Assembly: GCA_002315855.1 (NCBI GenBank)
Contig: DCIG01000083.1
Location: forward strand, 3,349 to 35,822
Source: Lentisphaeria bacterium UBA1732
GTDB taxonomy: Bacteria > Verrucomicrobiota > Lentisphaeria > Victivallales > UBA1829
Length of the DNA: 32,474 bases
Reading direction: 5' to 3'
Shown in pieces: positions 8,027-15,674 of this stretch (position 1 is the stretch's first letter; every line of letters starts with the position of its first letter). The translations under genes and the position numbers were made by a program. The notes below the pieces were generated by a model, which was not told where the DNA came from, searched no databases, and worked only from the letters and a program-made list of their open reading frames with translations.

Positions 8027-9079
8027 TCAGAAGCCCGTTTCATAGTACGGATGATCAAGCAAACGCATGTCTCCATCCGTCATAATTCTGACAAGCTCTT
8101 CAAACTTCACTTCAGGTTCCCAGCCGAGGACGCGTTTTGCCTTTGCCGGATTTCCCAGAAGCTGTTCCACTTCCGCCGGACGGAAATAACGCGGATCAAT
8201 CCGAACCACAATTTTTCCTGAAGACTTATCGATGCCGACCTCGTCAACGCCTTTTCCTTTCCAGACAATCGTATGTCCGAGGTGTCCAAACGATTTTTCA
8301 ATGAATTCGCGCACGGTGTGCATTTCCCCGGTCGCAACCACATAATCGTCCGGCTGATCCTGCTGGAGCATCATCCACATCATGCGGACATAGTCTTTCG
8401 CATACCCCCAGTCGCGCAGGGAATCAATATTTCCCATATACAGACAATCCTGCAATCCCCGATGGATTTTTGCGGAGGCCATGGTAATTTTACGCGTAAC
8501 GAACGTCTCGCCGCGGCGAGGTGATTCGTGGTTGAAAAGGATGCCATTGCTGGCATGGAGTCCGTATGCTTCACGGTAGTTTTTCGTAATCCAGAAACCG
8601 TAAAGTTTCGCAACAGCGTATGGACTGCGCGGATAGAACGGAGTTGTCTCACTTTGCGGGACTTCCTGAACTTTGCCAAACAGTTCCGAAGTGGATGCCT
8701 GATAGAAACGCGTTTTCACCTGACTGTCCTTAATCGCATCCAAAAGACGCAAAACACCCAAAGCATCCGTATCGGCAGAATATTCAGGCGCTTCAAAACT
8801 CACCTGAACATGACTCTGTGCACCGAGATTGTATATTTCATCCGGCTGATACTTTTCGATGATTCGCGCGATATTTGTCCCGTCTGTCAAATCGCCATAA
8901 TGCAGGAAAAGCCGAACATTATCAAGATGCGGATCCTTGTAAAGATGGTCGATTCGGCTTGTGTTGAATGTGCTGGCACGACGAATGATTCCATGGACTT
9001 CATAACCTTTTTCGAGGAGAAGTTCCGTCAAATAAGAACCGTCCTGCCCGGTAATACCTGTAATTAACGCCCGTTTCAT
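8027..9079 (-). CDS. gmd: GDP-mannose 4,6-dehydratase
   Basis: This 350-residue short-chain dehydrogenase-like enzyme starts with ALITGITGQDGSYL, the Gmd version of the NAD(P)-binding loop. It carries the RRASTFNTSRIDHLY segment, STSELFGKVQEVPQ and the YAVAKLYG Tyr/Lys dyad. It converts GDP-D-mannose to GDP-4-keto-6-deoxy-D-mannose. AGAGGA lies nine bases before the ATG. It is the first gene after a 164-base gap that could hold a promoter, so it may begin a sub-operon running through fcl, the 2,3-dehydratase and on to the glycosyltransferases. Its keto-sugar product could in principle also feed the neighbouring aminotransferase (a perosamine-like route). Confidence 0.97.
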   Translation of the reverse strand: MKRALITGITGQDGSYLTELLLEKGYEVHGIIRRASTFNTSRIDHLYKDPHLDNVRLFLHYGDLTDGTNIARIIEKYQPDEIYNLGAQSHVQVSFEAPEYSADTDALGVLRLLDAIKDSQVKTRFYQASTSELFGKVQEVPQSETTPFYPRSPYAVAKLYGFWITKNYREAYGLHASNGILFNHESPRRGETFVTRKITMASAKIHRGLQDCLYMGNIDSLRDWGYAKDYVRMMWMMLQQDQPDDYVVATGEMHTVREFIEKSFGHLGHTIVWKGKGVDEVGIDKSSGKIVVRIDPRYFRPAEVEQLLGNPAKAKRVLGWEPEVKFEELVRIMTDGDMRLLDHPYYETGF

Positions 9080-9129
9080 TTCATGTTCCTCTCGGATTAT
9101 TCATACATTTATGATTAAAGGTTTTATAA

Positions 9130-9141
9130 CTCAAATTTGAG
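9130..9141. promoter_or_regulatory. Palindrome CTCAAATTTGAG in the gap upstream of gmd
   Basis: A perfect 12-base palindrome lies in the 164-base gap between the kinase-fusion gene and gmd. On the minus strand it is followed directly by a TATAAA box, so it could be an operator overlapping a gmd promoter. No good -35 hexamer is seen at the right distance. A related half (CTCAAATTT) occurs near 12979, upstream of the first gene of the locus. The functional call is speculative. Confidence 0.3.
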
Positions 9142-9243
9142 GGTAAAGTACATCATTTCAATCGTTCATGTTCTTTTTGAATATTCGGCTGTTTTATGAA
9201 ACAACTTGAATTTACGGAAAAAGTGTTCTTCACGAGATTCAGG

Positions 9244-10389
9244 TTAATTATTCAAATGACGAGGAACCACCTTGATTGCGTGTGGAATATCCTGATCCGA
9301 AATCAAAATCATATAGCCGCCTCCGCCTGCCCCGGTAAGTTTCCAGCCGTATGCCTGATTCTGATAGGTCTTAATCGCATCAATGACATCCTGAGTCAGC
9401 ATGGCAGGATACATTTCAAGTTGAGCTTCAAAACACGCTGTCGTTGCTTTTCCCCAACCTTTGACGTCATGAGCAAGCATTGACTTCCAGCAGAGTTCTG
9501 TTGCTTTCGCCAGTTTTTCCGCACTCTCAGAATTAATACTGGTATTGCTTAATACATCATAATCAAACCGGCGCTGCGGAAGCTGAATTAAATAAAGATG
9601 CTCCGCAATAAAGTTCAGCGTTTCATCATCCGTAATACTGTCAATCGAAACAGGCCAGTATCCATTCTCATAATTCAGTTTATTCAGTCCCGGCAAAAGG
9701 ATTCCCAGCTGATCTTGTGAACCGCTGACTGTCTTTGTTCCCGGCGGATTTTCCATGCAGAAAATCAGCTTGGCAAGCTGTTCCCGATTCCCTGCCGGAA
9801 TTTGCGTTTGCCACAGTTCAATGGCTTTCTTGCGGGAACTTGTTGCCATGCCGCTTTTGTCATTGAATTCCATGGTCGGTTCAATTGACATCACTATCAC
9901 CGATCCCGGAACCAGTGAATTAACACTCGGCTGATCAAGCCAGCCTCCGCAGAGTTCCACCCGATACGGGATTCTGCATTCCTGACGCAGTGCCGTAGTC
10001 GAACGAACAGGCAAACCTTCTTCGGGAACACGTTTGCTTACGATAAGCTGAATCCCCAGCTCTTTGCAAAGGGCCTCCTTGGCTGGTGTAAAACCATCGG
10101 TATTCACAAAGAAAATATCAGGACGAAGCTCGCGGATTTCCCGATCGAAATCCATGATACCACTGCCGGAATTAATCCATGCGTCTTTGACATAACGAAT
10201 GGATTTCACCATATAAAGGCGTTCCGCATCGCTGTTGATTGTCTTGCGTCCTTTCAGTCCGTATATCGTCTGATCAGAACCAAGTCCGACATACAGGTCG
10301 CCATACGAGGCCGCTTCTTCAAAAAATGCCACATGCCCCGAGTGAAGCAAATCATAGCACCCTGAAACAAATACTTTCTTCGGCTTCAT
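9244..10389 (-). CDS. Bifunctional nucleotidyltransferase (HxGH, RfaE/TagD-like) - GHMP sugar kinase fusion
   Basis: This 381-residue protein has two domains. Residues 1-135 are a cytidylyltransferase-fold domain with VFVSGCYDLLHSGH (HSGH at 16-19) and the late VRSTTALR motif that contacts the nucleotide. Residues about 138-381 are a GHMP kinase domain: YRVELCGGWLD, the phosphate-binding GMATSS (180-185), SGSQDQLG (222-229), and LTGAGGGGYM near the end. The latter resembles HddA-type heptose 7-phosphate kinases and fucokinase-like enzymes. A single protein could therefore phosphorylate a sugar and then make its NDP derivative, analogous to HldE but with a GHMP kinase in place of the PfkB-type one and the opposite domain order. 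AAGGATA precedes the ATG. It sits between the BY-kinase and gmd. The substrate is not known. Confidence 0.8.
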   Translation of the reverse strand: MKPKKVFVSGCYDLLHSGHVAFFEEAASYGDLYVGLGSDQTIYGLKGRKTINSDAERLYMVKSIRYVKDAWINSGSGIMDFDREIRELRPDIFFVNTDGFTPAKEALCKELGIQLIVSKRVPEEGLPVRSTTALRQECRIPYRVELCGGWLDQPSVNSLVPGSVIVMSIEPTMEFNDKSGMATSSRKKAIELWQTQIPAGNREQLAKLIFCMENPPGTKTVSGSQDQLGILLPGLNKLNYENGYWPVSIDSITDDETLNFIAEHLYLIQLPQRRFDYDVLSNTSINSESAEKLAKATELCWKSMLAHDVKGWGKATTACFEAQLEMYPAMLTQDVIDAIKTYQNQAYGWKLTGAGGGGYMILISDQDIPHAIKVVPRHLNN

Positions 10390-10401
10390 AATCGGTATCC
10401 T

Positions 10402-11979
10402 TTACGCCTTTTTTGCTTGCTCCTTGGACGGCATATTCTTTTCATCTTCCGGGTTTGCTCCATAACGCGCCCCATACCCGTAGCGGGAACCGTAACCATA
10501 TCCGTAACCATACCCGTAACCATACCCGTAACCATATCCGTAGCCATACCCGTAACCATATCCGTAGCCGTAACCATAACCGCCGGCAGCAGACGCATAT
10601 TGATTCAGTACGACACCGGTAATGTTCAGTTCAAGCTCTTTCAAACGGGCGACCAGTTTCTTCAAAGCGCCGAACGATGTCTTGCGCGCGTTGGCTATGA
10701 TGACAATATCGTCTGCATGTTTTGCCAGGACCAATGCGTCAGCAAGAATTAATGCCGGCGGCGTATCAATGATGATATAATCATACTTTTCGGTCTGTTC
10801 TTCGATGAATCCGCTCTCACTGAACAGCTCAATCAATCGAAGCGGGTTCGGAGGAAGCGTCCCCGGAGTAATAATATCCAAACTGGTGTTGTTTACATTC
10901 CGATGAATCACTTCGTCCAATGTTTTTGTTCCGATAATCAACTCGGTAAGTCCCGAAGAATGCTCAAAACCGAAAAGGTCAAAATGATTTCCTTTTCGAA
11001 TATCAGCATTCAACAACAGCACCTTTTTATTCTTTTCAGCAAGGAACTGTGCGAGAAACGATGAAATCAGCGTCTTGCCTTCATTCGGATTTGCGCTGGT
11101 CAGCAAAAAGACATGTGCTCCATTTTTCTTCTTCGCATTGGAATACTGCAAATTGGTCAGAAACAACTGGAAATCTTCATAGAAATGATTGAAATTCGAT
11201 ACGGTTTCATCATTCAGAGATACTTTGAATGCCTGATTACGATATTCTTTGTGTTTTCTCATTCGGATCAGAGCCCCCAGATAAGGCACTTCAAGCTCCC
11301 TGGTAATCTGACCGGAAGATGAAATACGGTCATGCAGCATTGCAATCAGGACAAAAAGACCGAACGTTAAACCTGCACCGACAAAACCGGCGAATCCGCT
11401 CTTTCTCACAATCCGTTTACTGACCGGCGCAGGTTGAAGTTTGGGGTTGTCAAAAACACTGATTTTGTTTAACCCTAATTTTTCCTTCAGTGTATCCATA
11501 TACACCTTGCAAATCACATCTGCAACATAAAGTGCCAGATCTTTGTCAACGGAAAATACCTCGCATTTGATAAAATGTGTTTGACGGCTTACCGAAACGG
11601 ACGTCCGGTATTTGGAATGAACACCGGGAACATTCGGATACTGCTCCGTTATTCTATCTGCAACCTGAGTTCTTACATAATCCGTATCCATTAACATCTG
11701 ATAGTCATTCAGCATCCTGTCTGCAAGCGTTAAATCCTGACTAATCAGCTGTGTTTCCGTGCTGTTCGAAGTAGCCTGAGTCGTCTCCTTATCGACATCT
11801 GTTGAGGTATAATCCCAGGCAAACAGCAAAAATTCAGCCTTGTACGTATCCTCAACAAAATATTTGACGAAGATATATGTAAAACATGCAGCAAACAATG
11901 CCACCAATACAACATACGCGTATTTGCGTCTGAATACCTGCCACAGGAACGCGATATCGACATCACTTGGATTTCTCAT
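10402..11979 (-). CDS. Polysaccharide co-polymerase / BY-type tyrosine kinase (Wzc/CpsCD-like) with (Tyr-Gly)15 tail
   Basis: This 525-residue inner-membrane protein has a Wzz-type N-terminal region with membrane segments at about residues 20-40 and 195-215 flanking a periplasmic part. A cytoplasmic BY-kinase domain follows: Walker A TSANPNEGKT (294-303), A' LLLNADIRKG (321-330) and Walker B YIIIDTPP (401-408). The C-terminus (468-511) is extremely Tyr/Gly-rich, with 15 YG dipeptides in a row and three more Tyr nearby. In this family a tail Tyr cluster is autophosphorylated, and its phosphorylation state controls polymer length and export. The A' motif has Asn where the usual first Asp is expected, so catalytic competence is open. 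AGGGAAAG precedes the ATG. It lies 18 bases downstream of the His-rich membrane protein gene. Confidence 0.92.
   Translation of the reverse strand: MRNPSDVDIAFLWQVFRRKYAYVVLVALFAACFTYIFVKYFVEDTYKAEFLLFAWDYTSTDVDKETTQATSNSTETQLISQDLTLADRMLNDYQMLMDTDYVRTQVADRITEQYPNVPGVHSKYRTSVSVSRQTHFIKCEVFSVDKDLALYVADVICKVYMDTLKEKLGLNKISVFDNPKLQPAPVSKRIVRKSGFAGFVGAGLTFGLFVLIAMLHDRISSSGQITRELEVPYLGALIRMRKHKEYRNQAFKVSLNDETVSNFNHFYEDFQLFLTNLQYSNAKKKNGAHVFLLTSANPNEGKTLISSFLAQFLAEKNKKVLLLNADIRKGNHFDLFGFEHSSGLTELIIGTKTLDEVIHRNVNNTSLDIITPGTLPPNPLRLIELFSESGFIEEQTEKYDYIIIDTPPALILADALVLAKHADDIVIIANARKTSFGALKKLVARLKELELNITGVVLNQYASAAGGYGYGYGYGYGYGYGYGYGYGYGYGYGYGYGSRYGYGARYGANPEDEKNMPSKEQAKKA
10489..10578 (-). repeat. 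Coding microsatellite: 15 tandem Gly/Tyr codon pairs
   Basis: Ninety bases consist of a six-base unit (GTAACC and variants GTAGCC, ATACCC, ATATCC as seen on the plus strand), largely arranged as a 12-base higher-order repeat CATAYCCGTAAC. It encodes (Tyr-Gly)15 at the end of the BY-kinase. Changes by multiples of six bases keep the frame, so the Tyr count could vary by replication slippage. Confidence 0.9.
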
Positions 11980-11997
11980 TTTATCTTTCCCTGTAAT

Positions 11998-12918
11998 TTA
12001 TTCGTAAAGTCTTACGGAACTTTTCGAGGTTGTTTTGGGGTTGTGGATTTCTTCCAACGGCACAAAATCTTTACCATATTTGGAAACTTGAACTGTTCCA
12101 TCATTCAGCAGCATCAAACGATAGTTGCCTGCATGATTCCCTGACGCATCCATAACCAATGGATTTTTTGAATTTGAATTCATGTTTACCTCTCCCCCTG
12201 CATATTCATAATGCTCCATCCCGTATGCAAAATAAACATCCTTTGGAATTTCGAGATTGCTTAATGAATCAGGTAAATCCCCACTATGAGTTTCAGCATA
12301 GCTTGAAAGAAGCACATAGAGAGATTTCAGATCATTGATACACCGGTTTCGGGCTAAAAGTTCCATGTTATTTGCCGGACGCGGTATCGCAAAAATAAGC
12401 GAGGCTATTAAGGCCGGTAATGCTTTGAGAAAATGTTCCAGGAATTTCTTATTCTTTTTGAGATAATCAGAACCTGTCAGAAAAACAATCACTGCAATGG
12501 CAATCCACATAGGGATTGTTTGAATTCGATTCAGATGAAAAACCGTATATTCTTGGATTTGATAATAGTTTTCAGCCTTCAAAAAAGGTGAAAATCCTTT
12601 CAGTAATAAAACTGCACGTCTCTTTAAGAGCAATTCAAAAAAGATTGCAAGGAAAAAAACAACATAGCAGAGAGAATATCTTACATGAAATATGTTTTTC
12701 AAACTGTCTTGAAAATCTCTCTTGCTTCGGAAAAGATTATTTAAAATATGATGGGAATGATGATGGTGGTGATGATGCTTGTGCTGATGAAAATTTGAAT
12801 GCTGTAATGAAATGTCTGAAGATAAGGAGGAGTTGGCATTTTGATTCACTGTATCAGGCAAAGTCTTTCTAATATCTTCCATTCCACAGCTTTCTTGCGG
12901 GAGATTTGAAGCAAACAT
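11998..12918 (-). CDS. Membrane protein of unknown function with His-rich N-terminus and pseudopilin-like C-terminal part
   Basis: I do not recognise this 306-residue protein as a named family. A low-complexity cytoplasmic-type N-terminus includes HQHKHHHHHHHSHH (about residues 45-58), a possible metal-binding stretch. Three hydrophobic segments follow: YSLCYVVFFLAIFFELLL, IPMWIAIAVIVFLTG and ALPALIASLIFAIP. The C-terminal part (about 185-300), RNRCINDLKSLYVLLSSYAE then HSGDLPDSL, resembles the globular part of type II pseudopilins of PVC bacteria, but the prepilin cleavage motif is absent. It is the first gene of the polysaccharide locus, 18 bases before the BY-kinase gene. A second possible start is the ATG encoding M13 (MEDIRKTL). 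A role in polysaccharide export is inferred only from position. Confidence 0.65.
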   Translation of the reverse strand: MFASNLPQESCGMEDIRKTLPDTVNQNANSSLSSDISLQHSNFHQHKHHHHHHHSHHILNNLFRSKRDFQDSLKNIFHVRYSLCYVVFFLAIFFELLLKRRAVLLLKGFSPFLKAENYYQIQEYTVFHLNRIQTIPMWIAIAVIVFLTGSDYLKKNKKFLEHFLKALPALIASLIFAIPRPANNMELLARNRCINDLKSLYVLLSSYAETHSGDLPDSLSNLEIPKDVYFAYGMEHYEYAGGEVNMNSNSKNPLVMDASGNHAGNYRLMLLNDGTVQVSKYGKDFVPLEEIHNPKTTSKSSVRLYE

Positions 12919-13126
12919 ATGTGAGTGAATCCTTGTCCTGCAGAATTGTCACAATAATCAAATAGATGCCAAATTGAACTCAAATTTACGATATGAAAGC
13001 TTTTTGCTATGTTTAAAGAACATAGCTGTCTTACGAACAGATGCCATTCACAATCGAGGTAATTTCAAAAGTTTTGGCTCAATCATATTTGTGGACAATA
13101 AAACGAAAATCTTTCCAGCGCGAAGC

Positions 13127-13155
13127 GATGCTCTTTTGCACTGCAAAAAAGCATC
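13127..13155. repeat. Near-perfect palindrome, 14-base arms with one mismatch
   Basis: The arms GATGCTCTTTTGCA and TGCAAAAAAGCATC are separated by one base and differ from perfect complementarity at one position. No T-run follows on either strand, so it does not look like an intrinsic terminator. The tight centre is more typical of a protein-binding site or a cruciform. It lies about 210 bases upstream of the first gene of the polysaccharide locus. Confidence 0.55.
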
Positions 13156-13615
13156 ACAACACAAACCCGGCTGCTCACTTTATTGTTAAAATCATTTGAG
13201 TCAACATAAACAACGAAAGCCGGATAAAATGCGGATAATCACAGCATATCGTTATGAGTCTGGAATTTTACATTCACGCTCATTTTTTTATATTCGAATA
13301 AAACTGAATGATTTTAAGAATCAGTTTACACTATTTCCGTACATCAGCTTCCTTTTGAACGAATACAAGAAAAACAATATACATAATTACTTCTGTTCAT
13401 TACTATATCACTCTATCATATAAAAATCAAGTAAAACCAAGAAAAATCGCCGATATTTCTCATCAATTAATCAAAAAAGTAAAAGCATACCCATGAAAAT
13501 CCGAAGTAAGCGTTTCGTGAAAGGAATGGCTGAGCATTTAATAAAAGATGGTTTTTGCAGAGAAAACAGCGTTCTGTACGGGGGAATTTTTTGGAAGAAA
13601 TACCCCATTTTTTTG

Positions 13616-13648
13616 AAAGTCCAAGGACTTTGCCGGAGAAATTCTCCG
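13616..13648. repeat. Two adjacent small inverted repeats
   Basis: AAAGTCCAAGGACTTT (13616-13631) is a perfect palindrome. CGGAGA-AAT-TCTCCG (13634-13648) is a perfect six-base stem with a three-base loop starting three bases later. They lie in non-coding DNA between the esterase terminator and the polysaccharide locus. Function is unknown; a degraded mobile or intergenic repeat is possible. Confidence 0.4.
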
Positions 13649-13791
13649 TTTCTATGGGAGTAATAACGCGAAGTGAGCAAAAAAATATCAGTTTGAGGAT
13701 AAAATTTCTGGAGCGTCTTGAAAAACGCCTCAAAGAATCCGCAACTTCCCATCTGACAGGTCGTGCCGGATTACAAACGTAATGCACAATG

Positions 13792-13828
13792 AAAAATCCC
13801 CGGTCCGCATCAGATGCAGTACCGGGGA
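13792..13828 (-). terminator. Intrinsic terminator of the esterase gene
   Basis: On the minus strand the arms TCCCCGGT and ACCGGGGA pair around an inner GCATC-A-GATGC stem and are followed by a run of five T. It lies about 60 bases after the esterase stop codon at 13889. Confidence 0.8.
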
Positions 13829-13888
13829 CATAATCGGAAGTTTCTGCCATCGGAATCATTACAGCGGCAGAGGTATTCTGAGGATTTC

Positions 13889-15430
13889 TTACTTCTTCTC
13901 GTACTCGTTTTTCACTTTGTCTGTACGGAACGGATAGGCAGGGAAACCGTCTTTGTTGCAGAGGTTCACATCGCCGCGATACATGACGTAGGCGAAACGA
14001 ACTGTCTTGGGTTCCGCGACCTTGTCGGAGGAAACTTCAACGGTATCGCCAACAATCTTGGCATTGGCCCAGACGAATTTGCCGTCTGCGCCGGCAATTG
14101 CAAAAGCTCCGGGTTCTTTGCCGTCAAGAGTGGAAAGACCTTTCCCGACGTTCTTGAAGTAGATGACGCACTTGCTGCCTTTGATGTCCATGTGATCATA
14201 GACAGGACCGGCTCCGAGTTCACCGCCCATGAACTTCCATTCCACCAGCTTGGCGAGACGATAGCCGAGAGTCTGTTTGTCGCGCGGATGAATATCGGAC
14301 TGATCGCCGATGTCCATCAGGGGGAGGCTGACAACGTTATCAAAGACATAGGACATTTCATCCTGAATTTCGCGGGTAAGCGGCCAGCCTTCGACCTTGT
14401 CCATCGGGGGCTTTTTGGTCCAGGCATCTTCAGGAAGACGGTTCATCGGGGTCCACTGTTCAAAACCGGCAAGCTGGCAGATTACGAACGGCATCTTGGG
14501 ATTGTTCCACTTTTCGCGCCAGCCGTTGATGAGCATCTTGTTCAGATTGTAGTAATCTTTATTGCCGGTATTGGATTCGCCCTGATAGAAAAGCACACCA
14601 TTGACAGTATAACGAGTCCACGGATGAACCATGGCACCGTACATTGTGCCGGGGAATTTCTCGCTGGAGTACTGGCCGCCGCGGGGCTGTCCGTTCGGGA
14701 CCGCAGCTCCGGCGCTCTTGGCTTCTTTGATCTGATTGGCTTCGGGGCGGTTGTTCTTGGCAAATTCACTGTAGGGAATAAAGGTCTCAATATTGACTCC
14801 CCCCCAGGCCGTCATGACCAGACCGACGGGAATATCCAGATCCTTCTGAAGCTGACGGGCGAAGAAATAGCCTGCCGCGGAGAAATTAGGCACGGACGCG
14901 GGGCTGCATTCCTGCCAGAAACCGCCAACGACTTCCTCGAATTCAGCTCCGGGAGCTTTGGTCTTCGGAACTTCATACAGGCGGATGCGCGGATAATTGG
15001 CCGCAGCAGCTTCCTGGCGATGGTTCTTGATCTGAATCATGGTGTTGCCGGTACTCACAGGGAGTTCCATATTGGACTGACCGGCACAAATCCACACTTC
15101 ACCGATGAGGACATTGTTGAAAGAGATTGTCTCTTTCCCGTCGGTAACTTTCACCGTGTACGGGCCGCCTGCTTCCTGCGGTTCGACTTGAGCTTCCCAT
15201 TCGCCTTTTGCATCGGCCTTGGCGGTGGCAGGTTTTGCTTTCGTGCCATCAATCGTAACGGTCACGGTCGTACCGGCATCGGCTTTTCCTGAGATGCGGA
15301 TCGGAGCGCGTCTCTGAAGGCACATGTTACTGCTGAAAATCTTGTGACAGGAGAGCGATTCCGCATACGCGCTGGGAAGCACGAGGAGAGCAGAAACCGC
15401 GGCAGCAAGGAGGAAAACAATTTTTTTCAT
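13889..15430 (-). CDS. Secreted sialate O-acetylesterase-like SGNH hydrolase (SASA family)
   Basis: This 513-residue protein from the ATG at 15430 begins with a Sec signal peptide (MKKIVFLLAAAVSALLVLP, cleavage near AYA/ES at residue 23). A longer in-frame start at 15502 would bury the signal peptide, so it is rejected. After a beta-sandwich-like N-terminal part, the SGNH blocks appear: VWICAGQSNMELP (nucleophile Ser about 119), WGG, FYQGESN, and DQSDIHPRDKQTLGYRLA with the catalytic His. Such enzymes remove O-acetyl groups from sialic acids or other acetylated glycans in the periplasm or outside the cell. Host or plant glycan foraging is a plausible use, but the specific substrate is not determined. 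It is a single-gene unit with its own promoter and terminator. Confidence 0.92.
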   Translation of the reverse strand: MKKIVFLLAAAVSALLVLPSAYAESLSCHKIFSSNMCLQRRAPIRISGKADAGTTVTVTIDGTKAKPATAKADAKGEWEAQVEPQEAGGPYTVKVTDGKETISFNNVLIGEVWICAGQSNMELPVSTGNTMIQIKNHRQEAAAANYPRIRLYEVPKTKAPGAEFEEVVGGFWQECSPASVPNFSAAGYFFARQLQKDLDIPVGLVMTAWGGVNIETFIPYSEFAKNNRPEANQIKEAKSAGAAVPNGQPRGGQYSSEKFPGTMYGAMVHPWTRYTVNGVLFYQGESNTGNKDYYNLNKMLINGWREKWNNPKMPFVICQLAGFEQWTPMNRLPEDAWTKKPPMDKVEGWPLTREIQDEMSYVFDNVVSLPLMDIGDQSDIHPRDKQTLGYRLAKLVEWKFMGGELGAGPVYDHMDIKGSKCVIYFKNVGKGLSTLDGKEPGAFAIAGADGKFVWANAKIVGDTVEVSSDKVAEPKTVRFAYVMYRGDVNLCNKDGFPAYPFRTDKVKNEYEKK

Positions 15431-15528
15431 TGGAAATTCTTTCCTGATGGTTGGGTTATGTGTTCGAGTAGGATTTCGGATACGGAGGCGAATGAAAAAC
15501 AAACTTCACCCGCAACTGCATTTATATC

Positions 15529-15557
15529 AATATATATCCCATGCCTGATAATTTCAA
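15529..15557 (-). promoter_or_regulatory. Predicted sigma-70 promoter of the esterase gene
   Basis: On the minus strand TTGAAA (-35, 15552-15557) and TATATT (-10, 15529-15534) are separated by 17 bases; each matches the consensus at five of six positions. The transcript would have a leader of about 95 bases before the ATG at 15430. Confidence 0.6.
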
Positions 15558-15591
15558 GGAGATTTTTAGTATTCTCTCATACGTTGCAAAC

Positions 15592-15623
15592 TATACTGTC
15601 CCCTGTTTGGGATTAACAGTATA
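15592..15623. promoter_or_regulatory. Inverted repeat TATACTGT...ACAGTATA upstream of the esterase promoter
   Basis: Perfect eight-base arms surround an inner CCC/GGG pair. The element begins 35 bases upstream of the esterase -35 box and about 50 bases after the stop of the acyltransferase gene. Only a short TTT follows on the minus strand, so it is a poor terminator; it could be an operator. Which role applies is not decided by the sequence. Confidence 0.4.
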
Positions 15624-15674
15624 ATATGGCTCATGATTTAGAAATAGTATCAAACCGGAATAAATCACCCTCGT

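Larger units (their letters stand above)
12919..13888. other. 970-base intergenic region without a supported gene
   Basis: This region separates the polysaccharide locus from the esterase gene. Short open frames on both strands (plus 12974-13189 and 13196-13423; minus 13467-13859) show no recognisable protein family and no good ribosome-binding site. The minus-strand one runs across the esterase terminator. It does contain several inverted repeats: 13127-13155, 13616-13631, 13634-13648 and the terminator at 13792-13828. The base composition is AT-rich over 12950-13500. The promoter of the polysaccharide locus should be here (minus strand), but I could not identify convincing -35/-10 boxes, and no JUMPstart-like element was seen. 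Confidence 0.6.

Noticed and set aside
10489..10578. Possible CRISPR or minisatellite array
   Set aside because: The unit is six bases with no spacers and lies within a coding frame, so it is a coding microsatellite.
10386..10622. Repetitive frames over the Tyr/Gly repeat in other frames (Met-Val-Thr or Arg-Asn-His repeats)
   Set aside because: These only reflect the six-base repeat read in the wrong frames; the BY-kinase frame is continuous through it.
12974..13423. Two small plus-strand frames (71 and 75 codons)
   Set aside because: They show no recognisable protein, no Shine-Dalgarno and AT-rich random composition, and the first contains the 29-base palindrome.
13467..13859. 130-codon minus-strand frame downstream of the esterase
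   Set aside because: It begins inside the spacer before the esterase terminator and reads across it, has no ribosome-binding site and resembles no family.
13814..15292. 492-codon open frame on the plus strand
   Set aside because: It is antisense to the esterase gene, which has a signal peptide, SGNH motifs, promoter and terminator. The antisense frame runs through the terminator hairpin and has no family features.
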